From assembly GCA_043810345.1 (NCBI GenBank), contig JBDROF010000049.1:1-64000 (forward strand): DNA of 64,000 bases. Reading direction: 5' to 3'. Source of the stretch: QYOJ01 sp043810345. Its GTDB lineage: Bacteria > Bacteroidota > Bacteroidia > Bacteroidales > FEN-979. Shown here one piece after another: positions 27,332 through 36,060 of this stretch. The stretch's first letter is position 1. Every line of letters begins with the position of its first letter. Below the pieces are notes generated by a model, which was given only the letters and a program-made list of their open reading frames with translations, was not told where the DNA came from and searched no databases. A program made the position numbers and the translations under genes.

Positions 27332-28378
27332 CTATACTTTCCATCCGGGATAGCAAAGGGAACATACCCGATTGAAGGATTGGACGGAAATGATCTCCAC
27401 ATCCGGGGAGAGGAATCCCTCCTTCACCGGCTCTTTGTTCATGAGGTCGGTGCTGAGGTATTTTTTATTACAGTCGGAAAAAACGGTTGCAACTACTGAA
27501 TCCGCACCCATTTCTTTCTGAAGCACCAGGGCCCCGATGAAGTTCGCCCCCGACGAAATTCCTACACCAATACCGGCCTCCGCCAACTTCTGAGCCATGA
27601 TGATGGCATCCCCGTCATCCACGGCCACGATGGAATCGAGTTTCTTTAATTCACAGATCGAAGGGATAAACTCATCGGAAATACCCTGGATCCGGTGTTT
27701 CCCTACTTTCCATCCGGTAGAGAGGGTGGGGGAGTTGGAGGGCTCCAGCGGGTGGATCTTCACGGTAGGATCCTGTTCCTTCAGGAATCGTCCCACCCCC
27801 ATCACCGTGCCTCCGGTCCCAACACCGGCAATGAATGCATCAGGTTTCAGCCCGCGGTACTGAAGCTGCCACCAGATCTCGGGACCGGTAGTCAGGAAGT
27901 GGGCCTCTACATTATCGCTATTATCAAACTGATGTGGCAGGAAAGCATCGACCAACGATTCAGCCAGATGATTCGCCATCTCAATGCTTCCCAGGAAGCC
28001 TCCCTCCTCTTTGCTCACCAGGTGGATGGTGGCGCCGAAACTCCGGATCAGGTTGATCCTCTCACTGCTGAGCCAGTCGGGCATGAAGATAATCACAGGA
28101 TGTCCCAGGGCCCGGCCGATGGCAGAAATAGAGATCCCGGTATTACCGCTGGTTGCTTCGACGATAACATCACCGGGTGTCAGCTCTTCCCGTTCAATGG
28201 CCCGCCGCAGGATGTGAAATGCCATACGGTCCTTTATGCTTCCAGTCATGTTCATATTTTCTGCTTTGGCATAAAGCCTGCGTTTCTTCCCGGAATAAGT
28301 GAAATCGATCGAAAGCATAGGGGTATTCCCGATCAGTGTAAAAAGGCCCTGGATCCGTTGCAGGTAGTTGTCGACCAT
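27332..28378 (-). CDS. PLP-dependent cysteine synthase family protein
   Basis: From the ATG at 28376-28378 (start of MVDNYLQRIQGLF) the enzyme has 348 residues. The PLP Lys sits in TGSIKDRMAF (about residue 47), the phosphate-binding loop is EATSGNTGIS, and GVGTGGTVMGVGRFLKE binds the cofactor phosphate; all are typical of fold-type II beta-replacement enzymes such as O-acetylserine sulfhydrylase. The C-terminus has an extra CSLCYPGW segment with two Cys, not typical of plain CysK. The longer frame from 28435 runs over the probable promoter (TATTTTTG read on minus) and was not chosen. Substrate could be O-acetylserine or a related beta-activated amino acid. Confidence 0.9.
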   Translation of the reverse strand: MVDNYLQRIQGLFTLIGNTPMLSIDFTYSGKKRRLYAKAENMNMTGSIKDRMAFHILRRAIEREELTPGDVIVEATSGNTGISISAIGRALGHPVIIFMPDWLSSERINLIRSFGATIHLVSKEEGGFLGSIEMANHLAESLVDAFLPHQFDNSDNVEAHFLTTGPEIWWQLQYRGLKPDAFIAGVGTGGTVMGVGRFLKEQDPTVKIHPLEPSNSPTLSTGWKVGKHRIQGISDEFIPSICELKKLDSIVAVDDGDAIIMAQKLAEAGIGVGISSGANFIGALVLQKEMGADSVVATVFSDCNKKYLSTDLMNKEPVKEGFLSPDVEIISVQSFNRVCSLCYPGWKV

Positions 28379-28454
28379 GTTGATTTGTTTTTGAGCAGCA
28401 ATAAAGTACACGTTGTTGGGGCACAAAAATAGCAATTATGAATGTATCTTTTCA

Positions 28455-28462
28455 TACTTTTG
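28455..28462 (+). promoter_or_regulatory. Candidate -7 box (TACTTTTG) for the lipoprotein gene
   Basis: Exact TAnnTTTG match 26 bp before the ATG at 28489. The gene also has an unusually good Shine-Dalgarno, AAGGAGG (28477-28483), 5 nt before the ATG; strong SD sites are uncommon in this phylum. Confidence 0.5.
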
Positions 28463-28488
28463 ATAACTCATAAAATAAGGAGGACTCT

Positions 28489-28980
28489 ATGAAAAAGCTT
28501 TTCACCTTGAACGGGATAGTAGTGGTGGTCCTGGCAGCGCTGCTCCTGGCTCCATCCTGTACCGAAGATATTCCCGAAACTTCTACGGGAGAATCCCTGG
28601 TCTACCAGCTTTGGGATGCCTTTCGGAACCGGGATCTGGAAGCAATTAAAAACAACATGGCCCCCGGCTTTCAGTCGGTACACGACTTCGGAGCTTACAA
28701 CATGGATGAGGAACTGGAATTACTTCGCGGACTCACTATTTCCGATTACGAGATCAGCAACATGAAGATCACCGGCAACGACGAAGATCTGATCATTGCA
28801 ACGTACATTGTCTCGGTGTCCGAAACCATCGAAGGCATGCGACTTTCCAAAGAACCAGCGCCCAGGATGACTATTTTTGTCAAAGATGACGGAGTCTGGA
28901 AATGGATCGCGCATGCGAACCTGAAACCCATGAAGGCCGAGGCACCGGAGGAGGCGGAAGAGGCCGGGGAGGACCAGTAG
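28489..28980 (+). CDS. NTF2-like (SnoaL/DUF4440-type) lipoprotein
   Basis: A 163-residue protein with a lipoprotein signal (lipobox APSC, Cys about 24). The mature part reads ESLVYQLWDAFRNRDLEAIKNNMAPGFQSV, a helix pattern typical of NTF2-like cone folds, then four strands ending KDDGVWKWIAHANLKPM, as in SnoaL/DUF4440 proteins. The C-terminus is acidic and low in complexity (AEAPEEAEEAGEDQ). Function unknown; such domains bind small ligands or act as accessory envelope proteins. A heptamer array begins on the last base of its stop codon. Confidence 0.82.
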   Translation: MKKLFTLNGIVVVVLAALLLAPSCTEDIPETSTGESLVYQLWDAFRNRDLEAIKNNMAPGFQSVHDFGAYNMDEELELLRGLTISDYEISNMKITGNDEDLIIATYIVSVSETIEGMRLSKEPAPRMTIFVKDDGVWKWIAHANLKPMKAEAPEEAEEAGEDQ

Positions 28981-29105
28981 TCTCCAGTCCACAGTCTGCA
29001 GTCCACAGTCTACAAATATAGGTTCGTAGACTGCTGGTTTATAGCAATTTTTGGATCTGGAAATAAAAAATTGAAGACTGAGGACTGAAGACTGAGGACT
29101 AATTT
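28980..29105. repeat. Two heptamer arrays after the NTF2-like lipoprotein gene
   Basis: Block one (28980-29014) is five units of GTCCACA type; block two (29071-29105) is units of CTGAGGA and CTGAAGA type. The 56 bp between them are a multiple of seven, so both blocks share one register. The remaining sequence to 29132 holds a variant -7 box, TATTTTCG at 29109-29116. Confidence 0.75.
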
Positions 29106-29132
29106 TCGTATTTTCGTGTAAAATTTCCCACG

Positions 29133-30356
29133 ATGGAAGATCCGCTGTCGGAACTTACCCGGCGCTCTACGGCCGAACGTCTGATGCCTCAGGAGGAGAT
29201 GCTGGAGGTGGCCCGCAAGAAGAGCCAGCTAACCATTGGCGTTCCGAAGGAGATCACGCATGAGGAGAAACGGGTGGCACTTGTTCCCGATGGTGTGAAC
29301 CTGCTGACGAGGCAGGGACATCAGGTCCGGGTGGAGGCCGGAGCCGGTCAGGCTGCCCACTTTCCCGATCATGAATACAGTGAAGCCGGAGCACAGGTCG
29401 TATACTCTCCGCAGGAGGTCTTTAAGTCGGATCTTATCCTGAAGGTGGCGCCGCTGACTCAGGAGGAGATGGAGATGATGCCTCTCAAACAAACCCTGAT
29501 CTCCGCCCTGCAGATGACCGTGCAAAAGGAGAGCTACTTTCGCACCCTGATGAGCAAAAAGGTGACTGGCCTGGGGTATGAGCTGATCCGTGATAAAACG
29601 CAGTCCTTTCCGGTGGTCAGGGCCATGAGTGAAATAGCCGGTTATACGTCGATCTTTATAGCAGCCGAATACCTGGCCAGTCCCGACTTCGGACGGGGGA
29701 AGATATTCGGGGGCGTAACTGGAATTTGTCCTTCAGAAGTAGTGATCATAGGTGCGGGAACGGTAGGAGAGTATGCCGCACACTCTGCCCTGGGACTGGG
29801 CGCTGTGGTAAAAGTGTTCGATAATTCTGTATACCGCCTTCGCAGGTTACAGAACAACCTGGGCGTCAGGATCTTCACCTCGATCCTTCATCCAAAGGTC
29901 TTACTTGAGTCGATGAAAACCGCCGATGTTGTGATCGGAGCTGTGCACTCGCCAGGCGGGAAGTCTCCCTGCATGATCGTCGGGGAGATGATCAAGGAGA
30001 TGAAAGATGGATCGATCATCATCGATGTGAGCATTGACCAGGGCGGCTGTTTTGAGACTTCACATCCGACCACCCACAGCAAGCCGGTCTTCAAGGAGCA
30101 TGGGGTCACCCACTATTGTGTCCCCAACATCGCATCACGTGTGCCTCATACCGCATCCCAGGCGCTGAATAACATCTTTGTCCCCATCCTCCTCGACATC
30201 TGCTCCGAAGGGGGCATCGAACCCCTGATCAAAAAGGATTATGGCGTCAGGCAAGGGGTATACCTCTACAACGGCACCATCACCACCCTGTCTATCAGTA
30301 AAATCTTTAACCTGCCCTTCCAGGATATTGAACTCCTGATGGCCGCTTTTCGTTAA
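29133..30356 (+). CDS. ald: Alanine dehydrogenase
   Basis: A 407-residue enzyme of the alanine dehydrogenase / PNT family, reversibly converting L-alanine to pyruvate and ammonia with NAD. The N-terminal catalytic part has GVPKEITHEEKRVALVPDGV and the Lys/His region, the Rossmann fold has VIIGAGTVGEYAAHSALGLGA (about 205-225) and DNSVYRLRRLQ, and the end has CVPNIASRVPHTASQALNN with the conserved active-site region. An extra 33 or so residues (EDPLSELTRR...) precede the usual start, as in other Bacteroidota. It ends 2 bp before aroB, so ald-aroB-aroA is likely one operon. Confidence 0.94.
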   Translation: MEDPLSELTRRSTAERLMPQEEMLEVARKKSQLTIGVPKEITHEEKRVALVPDGVNLLTRQGHQVRVEAGAGQAAHFPDHEYSEAGAQVVYSPQEVFKSDLILKVAPLTQEEMEMMPLKQTLISALQMTVQKESYFRTLMSKKVTGLGYELIRDKTQSFPVVRAMSEIAGYTSIFIAAEYLASPDFGRGKIFGGVTGICPSEVVIIGAGTVGEYAAHSALGLGAVVKVFDNSVYRLRRLQNNLGVRIFTSILHPKVLLESMKTADVVIGAVHSPGGKSPCMIVGEMIKEMKDGSIIIDVSIDQGGCFETSHPTTHSKPVFKEHGVTHYCVPNIASRVPHTASQALNNIFVPILLDICSEGGIEPLIKKDYGVRQGVYLYNGTITTLSISKIFNLPFQDIELLMAAFR

Positions 30357-30358
30357 TC

Positions 30359-31462
30359 ATGAAGTTTTCGGTACGCACGGTGAACACCTCCCGGTACCCT
30401 GTTTTGATCGGGGAGAATGTACTGGAACAGCTCCGGAAACACCTGATTGGCTACCGGAAGCATAAGTCTGGATTGTTCCTCCTGACCGATGCCAACACCC
30501 ACCGGTTTTGCCTGCCCAACCTTTTCTCCCACATCCCGGAGCTGGAGGATGCCACCTTGCTAAGCATTGACAGCGGGGAGGAGGTGAAGAGCCTCCGCAC
30601 AGCTGAGTATCTCTGGAAAGAGCTGGGGTCGCATCAGGCGGACAGGAATTCTCTGCTGATCAACCTCGGTGGCGGGGTGGTCACCGACCTGGGGGGCTTT
30701 GTAGCTTCATCATTTCATCGCGGAATCGATACGATCCACCTCCCTACCTCCCTGATCGGTCAGATTGATGCGGCCATTGGGGGCAAGACAGGCGTGAACA
30801 TGGATGTGCTTAAAAACCAGGTCGGGAGTTATTATTCCCCGCAGGCTGTCTTCGTGTGGCCCGGGTTTCTCCAAACGTTGCCCCGGGAACAGGTGCGTTC
30901 AGGACTGGCAGAGGTAGCAAAAACAGCACTTATCCGCGATGAACAATTCTGGCAGTGGCTCTCCCGGAAACCGGTTCCCAGGATCCTTGAGATCCCGTTC
31001 TCAAATCATTTCTGGAAGGAGCTCCTCCTGAAGACCATCCGGAGTAAACTGGAGATTGTCCGGCACGATCCTTTCGAACGGAACCAAAGGAAACTGCTCA
31101 ACTTTGGCCACACCATCGGACATGCCATCGAATCGCTGGCCCTGCGACGTGAAACCCCCGTTCTGCATGGGGATGCTGTTGCTATTGGAATGATATGCGA
31201 AGGGTTCCTTTCGGTTCAAAGGACTGGACTGGATCCCCTCCAGCTGGAAACGATCAATAGCTGGATCCTCCAGGGATTCGGAAAGCTGCCACTGTTACAC
31301 GAAGATGAGTCGGTACGCATGGACATGATGCAACACGATAAAAAGAACAGGCAGCAGGAGATCCGCTTTACTCTCCTTTCATGCATCGGTCAGGGCAAGA
31401 TCAACCAAGTGTGTACCCCGGATCAGATCCGCGATGCCTTCGGAAAGTATTACAATCTCTGA
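30359..31462 (+). CDS. aroB: 3-Dehydroquinate synthase
   Basis: AroB (367 residues) makes the first carbocycle of the shikimate pathway from DAHP. The NAD-binding GGGVVTDLGGFVASSFHRGI, PTSLIGQIDAAIGGKTGVN (substrate Lys and Asn), LAEVAKTALI and zinc His residues in NFGHTIGHAIE and HGDAVAIGM are all present. Length is normal. It lies between ald (2 bp) and aroA (11 bp). Confidence 0.97.
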   Translation: MKFSVRTVNTSRYPVLIGENVLEQLRKHLIGYRKHKSGLFLLTDANTHRFCLPNLFSHIPELEDATLLSIDSGEEVKSLRTAEYLWKELGSHQADRNSLLINLGGGVVTDLGGFVASSFHRGIDTIHLPTSLIGQIDAAIGGKTGVNMDVLKNQVGSYYSPQAVFVWPGFLQTLPREQVRSGLAEVAKTALIRDEQFWQWLSRKPVPRILEIPFSNHFWKELLLKTIRSKLEIVRHDPFERNQRKLLNFGHTIGHAIESLALRRETPVLHGDAVAIGMICEGFLSVQRTGLDPLQLETINSWILQGFGKLPLLHEDESVRMDMMQHDKKNRQQEIRFTLLSCIGQGKINQVCTPDQIRDAFGKYYNL

Positions 31463-31473
31463 TCGCCATACGG

Positions 31474-32856
31474 ATGACTGTTTGTACCATTACCAAAGAG
31501 AACCAGAAGCTCACCGGGTGTATCTCCCTTCCGGCTTCCAAAAGCATCAGTAACCGGTTGCTGATCATCCTGGCTTTGAGTGACAACGGCATCAGGCTGG
31601 AGAACCTCTCGACAGCCGAAGATACCCTCCTGCTGCAGAAGTTACTGCAGCAGACACAGGCTGTTCAACAACTACCTGTCTCACCTCATTCCCTCGACAC
31701 CCGGAATGCGGGCACCGTGATGCGCTTCCTCACCGCCTATCTCTCGACCCGACCCGGCACCTGGCTGCTGCACGGCAGCGAGCGGATGCATAAACGTCCG
31801 GTAAGCATCCTGGTCGAGGCACTCCGGATCATGGGAGCCACCATCGACTATGCCGGTACGCCTGGATACCCCCCCTTGAGAATCACCGGAGGGTCGCTGA
31901 AAGGAGGAGAGGTGAAGGTGGATGTTTCGGTCAGCAGCCAATTTGTATCAGCCCTGTTGATGATCGCCCCCTGTCTGCCCCAAGGGCTTACCATCCGGAT
32001 GATCGGAGAGCAGGTCTCGTTCCCTTACGTGGAGATGACCATCCGGCTGATGGAGGAGTTCGGAGCCGTGGTGGAACGACAGGCAGACTCGCTGGTCGTC
32101 AAACCTGGGAACTACCGGCCCGAAACGATCCCTTCCGGCGGTTATAAGGTAGAAGAAGACTGGTCTGCAGCATCCTTCTGGTACGAAGCTGCGGCTCTCG
32201 TCAGCCAGGCTGAGATCCGGCTTTCCGGTCTGCACCGAAACAGCCTGCAGGGCGATGCCGTGGTGGCGAAGATTTTCAGACAACTTGGTGTAGAAACGGT
32301 ATATGAGGAGGAGGGAGTTTTATTGACAAAGCATGAGGCACAAGGCACGAGGCATAAGTCGGCAGTTGGCAATTGGCAGCCAGAAAATACCATTCCTCAT
32401 GCCTCACTCCTCATTCCTCATTCCCCTTCGTCCTTCGTCCCTCGTCCCTCGTCCTTCGATCTTTCCGCACACCCCGATCTCGCCCCCCCCCTGATCGTCA
32501 CCTGTTCCGCATTGGGGATTCCGGCCCTTTTTTCCGGCCTTCACCACCTGCAGATCAAGGAGAGCGACCGGCTGCAGGCATTGGAGACGGAATTAATGCG
32601 ACTGAAACGGCCTGTCCGGCATCCGGCATCCGGTATCTTCGAAACGCTTCAAACCGATCCTCTCAGCCCTCTTCCTTCAGATGCATCCCCGGTTACCATT
32701 GAAACTTATAGTGACCACCGGATGGCCATGGCATTCGCTCCGCTGGCTTTGAAGACCGGTACCATCCGCATCGCCAACCCCTCCGTGGTTTCGAAATCCT
32801 ACCCCGGTTTCTGGGAGGAGATGAAACGAGCAGGATTCGAAATTCGTGGGACGTGA
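31474..32856 (+). CDS. aroA: EPSP synthase (AroA) carrying an in-frame repeat insertion
   Basis: From the ATG at 31474 the protein has 460 residues, about 45 more than usual. It makes 5-enolpyruvylshikimate-3-phosphate from shikimate-3-phosphate and PEP. LPASKSISNR, DTRNAGTVMRF, KESDR and SDHRMAMAF carry the substrate-binding and catalytic residues. Between LEEEGVLLTK-type text and DLSAHPDL (about residues 286-330) there is a low-complexity stretch (IPHASLLIPHS, SSFVPRPSSF) encoded by a heptamer array at 32331-32461. This is a surface loop before the conserved PDL in other EPSP synthases, so the enzyme may still work. The C-terminal RGT and the TGA stop come from a second array. The longer frame from 31381 overlaps aroB and is rejected. 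Confidence 0.95.
   Translation: MTVCTITKENQKLTGCISLPASKSISNRLLIILALSDNGIRLENLSTAEDTLLLQKLLQQTQAVQQLPVSPHSLDTRNAGTVMRFLTAYLSTRPGTWLLHGSERMHKRPVSILVEALRIMGATIDYAGTPGYPPLRITGGSLKGGEVKVDVSVSSQFVSALLMIAPCLPQGLTIRMIGEQVSFPYVEMTIRLMEEFGAVVERQADSLVVKPGNYRPETIPSGGYKVEEDWSAASFWYEAAALVSQAEIRLSGLHRNSLQGDAVVAKIFRQLGVETVYEEEGVLLTKHEAQGTRHKSAVGNWQPENTIPHASLLIPHSPSSFVPRPSSFDLSAHPDLAPPLIVTCSALGIPALFSGLHHLQIKESDRLQALETELMRLKRPVRHPASGIFETLQTDPLSPLPSDASPVTIETYSDHRMAMAFAPLALKTGTIRIANPSVVSKSYPGFWEEMKRAGFEIRGT
32331..32461. repeat. Heptamer arrays inside aroA
   Basis: Three blocks: GCATGAG-type units (32331-32358), GTTGGCA-type units (32358-32378) and ten consecutive units drifting from ATTCCTC to TTCGTCC (32392-32461). 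Units match those seen after the ligase gene and beside the FeoB partner gene. The array is free of stops in the aroA frame. Confidence 0.88.
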
Positions 32857-33022
32857 GACGTGAGACGTGAGACGTGAGACGTGAGACGTGGGAAGTGAGA
32901 CGTGGGACGTGGGACGTGAGACGTGAGACGTGGGAAGTGAGACGTGGGACGTGGGACGTGAGACGTGGGACGTGGGACGTGAGACGTCGGAGGAAGGACG
33001 AAGAAAATGAGGAATGAGGAAA
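32848..33022. repeat. 25-unit heptamer array overlapping the aroA stop
   Basis: Twenty units of GAGACGT / GGGACGT / GGGAAGT (32848-32987) run on into five drifting units (AGGACGA, GAGGAAT and others) to 33022. The aroA TGA stop at 32854-32856 spans the first two units. With 33028-33141 this fills the 313-bp gap between aroA and the next gene; no gene is seen in that gap. Confidence 0.95.
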
Positions 33023-33027
33023 TACCT

Positions 33028-33141
33028 GGCAATGATGTGCAATGATGGCAATGTTGTGCAATGATGGCAATGTTGTGCAATGATGGCAATGATGTGCAAT
33101 GATGGCAATGTTGTGCAATGATGGCAATGTTGTGCAATAAT
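33028..33141. repeat. 19-nt repeat array, copy C (six units)
   Basis: Six exact-length units of GGCAATGWTGTGCAATGAT, the last with one change. Two CGTAATT heptamers follow (33151-33164) and end 5 nt before the next start codon. Confidence 0.95.
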
Positions 33142-33169
33142 TTATAATTTCGTAATTCGTAATTGATTT

Positions 33170-33889
33170 ATGCTCGTCGACATCTTCATCCCATGCTTCA
33201 TTGACCAGATCTATCCTGAAACGGGAATCAATATGGTGCGTGTGCTGGAGAAGCTGGGAGTGGCGGTGCACTACAACGGGAACCAGACCTGCTGCGGTCA
33301 GATGGCTTTCAACAGTGGCTTTTGGGATGAGGCTAAAGCAATGGGGGAGAAGTTTATCAAGGATTTTCCTAACGATCGCCCTATTGTGGGCCCATCGGCA
33401 TCCTGTATCGGGTATGTGCGGAATTATTTTCCCTGGCTTTTTCACAATACGGCATTTCATTACGAATACAAACAGTTGCGAAAAAACATTTATGAATTCA
33501 CTGACTTTCTGGTGAACATCCTGAAGAAAGAGGATGTGGGAGCCACTTTCAAACACGTAGCGACCTACCATAGCTCCTGTTCATCCCTGCGTGAGTACGG
33601 ACTGAAAGAGGAACCGCTCCGGCTTCTTTCCCATGTTAAAGGTCTGGAGCTAAAAGAGATGAAGGCACATGATGTTTGCTGTGGATTCGGTGGGACATTC
33701 TCCGTGAAGTTTGAACCTATCTCCACTGCCATGGCCGAACAAAAGGTCCAACATGCGTTGGAAACCGGCGCCGAATATATTATTTCTACCGATTCCTCCT
33801 GCCTGATGCACCTGCAGGGTTATATTGACAAACATAACATACCTGTCAAGACGATTCACATCATCGATGTATTGGCATCTGGTTGGTAA
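33170..33889 (+). CDS. (Fe-S)-binding protein with two CCG domains (LutA/GlcF-like)
   Basis: A 239-residue protein made of two cysteine-rich CCG domains (TCCGQMAFNSG at about 43-53 and VCCGFGGTFSVK at about 164-175), each preceded by its upstream Cys (FIPCFIDQ; YHSSCSSLREYG). This is the LutA/YkgE type, a subunit of lactate-utilisation or other heterodisulfide-like oxidoreductases. LutB and LutC partners are not next to it, so whether it works in lactate oxidation is uncertain. It is followed by tex after 13 bp. Confidence 0.9.
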   Translation: MLVDIFIPCFIDQIYPETGINMVRVLEKLGVAVHYNGNQTCCGQMAFNSGFWDEAKAMGEKFIKDFPNDRPIVGPSASCIGYVRNYFPWLFHNTAFHYEYKQLRKNIYEFTDFLVNILKKEDVGATFKHVATYHSSCSSLREYGLKEEPLRLLSHVKGLELKEMKAHDVCCGFGGTFSVKFEPISTAMAEQKVQHALETGAEYIISTDSSCLMHLQGYIDKHNIPVKTIHIIDVLASGW

Positions 33890-33902
33890 CTAATCTGGTA
33901 AC

Positions 33903-36056
33903 ATGAGCATCGAACTTTATGCAAAGATACTGGCTGCCGAATTGGGCATGGCCGAAGCCTTTATTAAAAACACCATCTACCTGCTGGAGAGCGGAGCTAC
34001 CATTCCATTCATTTCCCGTTACCGGAAAGAGATGACCGGGAGTATGGACGAGATCGTGATCACCCGGGTGCGTGATCGGCTAAAGCAGCTCAAAGATCTG
34101 GATGCCCGGCGGGAGACGATCCTTAAATCGCTTCGGGAGCAGGAAAAGCTGACCGATGAACTGGAAGAAGCGGTGATAAAAGCCGCCACCATGGCGGAGT
34201 TGGAGGATGTCTACCTGCCTTACAAGCCCAAACGGAAAACGCGTGCCAGTGTGGCCCGGGAGAAAGGGCTTGAGCCCCTGGCAAAGATCATCATGACACA
34301 GCAGTACGATGATGTGGAGCGTCGTGCCGAAGCCTTCATCGATAAAGAGAAGGGAGTCAGCAATGTGGAGGAGGCTCTGCAGGGCGCCAGCGACATCATC
34401 GCGGAATGGGTAAACGAAGATGCTTATGCCCGGAAACGAATCAGGAAGCTCTTTCAGCGTAACTCCATCGTGACCTCGAAAGTAGTGAAGGGAAAAGAGG
34501 AGGAGGGGGCCAAATTTGAGACCTACTTTGACACCCATGAATTGCTGCATAAAGCGCCTTCACACCGGATTCTGGCTATGTTTCGCGGAGAGAAAGAGGG
34601 ATTTCTGAAGGTGCATATCGAGGTCGAAGAGAACCGCGGAGAGAAGATCCTTGAACGGATCTTCATCAAAGGGAACAATGCCTCCTCGGAGCTGGTGGGG
34701 AAAGCGATCAGGGATTGTACCAAACGGCTCCTTTACCCCTCCTTGGAAACCGAGATGCGGCAGTGGGTCAAAGAGAAGGCGGATAAAGAGGCGATCCGTG
34801 TCTTTGCCGAGAACCTTCGTCAGTTGCTGATGGCACCACCGCTGGGGCAGAAACGGGTGCTCGCCATCGACCCCGGATACCGGACCGGCTGCAAGATCGT
34901 CTGCCTCGATGCCCAGGGGAAGTTGTTACATAATGAAACGATCTACCCTCACCCGCCACAGAGTGAGGTAAAGGAGTCGATCCACAAGATCAAAACCCTG
35001 GTCAATGCCTATAAGATCGATGCCATTGCCATCGGAAACGGTACTGCCGGCCGTGAAACCGAACGCCTGATCCGCTCCATCCGGTTCGATACCGACCTCA
35101 TCGCCCTGGTGGTGAACGAGAGTGGCGCTTCGGTCTATTCAGCCAGCGAAGTAGCCCGGCAGGAGTTCCCCGACTACGATGTCACCGTGAGAGGCTCCGT
35201 TAGCATCGGACGCCGGCTGATGGATCCGCTGGCTGAGCTGGTGAAGATCGATCCGAAGTCAATTGGTGTGGGACAATACCAGCATGATGTTGATCAAACG
35301 GCCCTGCAACAGAGCCTGGCCGATACAGTCGAGAGTTCCGTCAACATGGTGGGAGTAGAGGTCAACACCGCCAGCGAACAACTGCTTACATTCGCATCAG
35401 GTGTCGGTCCCAACCTGGCAAAAAACATCATCAGCTACCGGAACGAACACGGCCCCTTCTCCTCCCGGAAGGAGTTCATGGAGGTCCCCCGCTTCGGTGA
35501 GAAAGCATTCGAGCAAGCCGCCGGATTCCTCCGGATCTGCGAAGCAAAAAATCCTCTTGATGGTAGTGCGGTTCATCCCGAGAGTTACCACGTGGTAGAC
35601 AGGATGGTCAAACGCCTGAATTGCTCCATCTCAGACCTCATCGCCAAAGCCGAACTGCGCAACCAGATAGAACTGAAGGAGTACGTGACAGAAATAACAG
35701 GCCTGCCCACACTGGAGGATATCCTCATTGAACTGGCGAAACCGGGCCGGGACCCAAGGAAAAAATTTGAAACCTTTGAATTCGATAAAAATATCCATAC
35801 CATCCATGACCTCCGCCCCGGGATGAAGCTCCCCGGCATTGTGACCAATATCACCGCCTTTGGAGCGTTTGTGGATCTGGGGGTGCACCAGGACGGATTG
35901 GTCCACATCAGTCAAATGGCCGATCGGTTTGTACGGGATCCCAACGACATTGTGAAGATCAATCAAAAGGTGATGGTGGAAGTGCTGGACATCGACACCA
36001 ACCGGAAACGCATCCAGCTATCCATGAAGGGGCTGAATAATAACGGGGGGAAATAG
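33903..36056 (+). CDS. tex: Tex-family S1 RNA-binding protein
   Basis: A 717-residue Tex/YhgF protein, a nucleic-acid-binding factor linked to transcription. Domain order: N-terminal helical Tex domain (1-320), YqgF-type RNase H-like domain (RVLAIDPGYRTGCKIV, about 318-450), helix-hairpin-helix (FASGVGPNLAKNIISYR, about 497-560) and an S1 domain (PGIVTNITAFGAFVDLGVHQDGLVHISQMA, about 640-710). Full length. Its stop is 4 nt before a long heptamer array. Confidence 0.96.
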   Translation: MSIELYAKILAAELGMAEAFIKNTIYLLESGATIPFISRYRKEMTGSMDEIVITRVRDRLKQLKDLDARRETILKSLREQEKLTDELEEAVIKAATMAELEDVYLPYKPKRKTRASVAREKGLEPLAKIIMTQQYDDVERRAEAFIDKEKGVSNVEEALQGASDIIAEWVNEDAYARKRIRKLFQRNSIVTSKVVKGKEEEGAKFETYFDTHELLHKAPSHRILAMFRGEKEGFLKVHIEVEENRGEKILERIFIKGNNASSELVGKAIRDCTKRLLYPSLETEMRQWVKEKADKEAIRVFAENLRQLLMAPPLGQKRVLAIDPGYRTGCKIVCLDAQGKLLHNETIYPHPPQSEVKESIHKIKTLVNAYKIDAIAIGNGTAGRETERLIRSIRFDTDLIALVVNESGASVYSASEVARQEFPDYDVTVRGSVSIGRRLMDPLAELVKIDPKSIGVGQYQHDVDQTALQQSLADTVESSVNMVGVEVNTASEQLLTFASGVGPNLAKNIISYRNEHGPFSSRKEFMEVPRFGEKAFEQAAGFLRICEAKNPLDGSAVHPESYHVVDRMVKRLNCSISDLIAKAELRNQIELKEYVTEITGLPTLEDILIELAKPGRDPRKKFETFEFDKNIHTIHDLRPGMKLPGIVTNITAFGAFVDLGVHQDGLVHISQMADRFVRDPNDIVKINQKVMVEVLDIDTNRKRIQLSMKGLNNNGGK

Positions 36057-36060
36057 TCGT

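Noticed and set aside
32848..33141. CRISPR array
   Set aside because: The repeats are directly adjacent with no unique spacers, units are 7 or 19 nt, and no cas genes are present.
32693..33571. 292-residue minus-strand frame over the aroA tail and arrays
   Set aside because: It is a translation of the heptamer and 19-mer arrays plus antisense of two real genes. Long open frames are expected when a repeat unit lacks stops on one strand.
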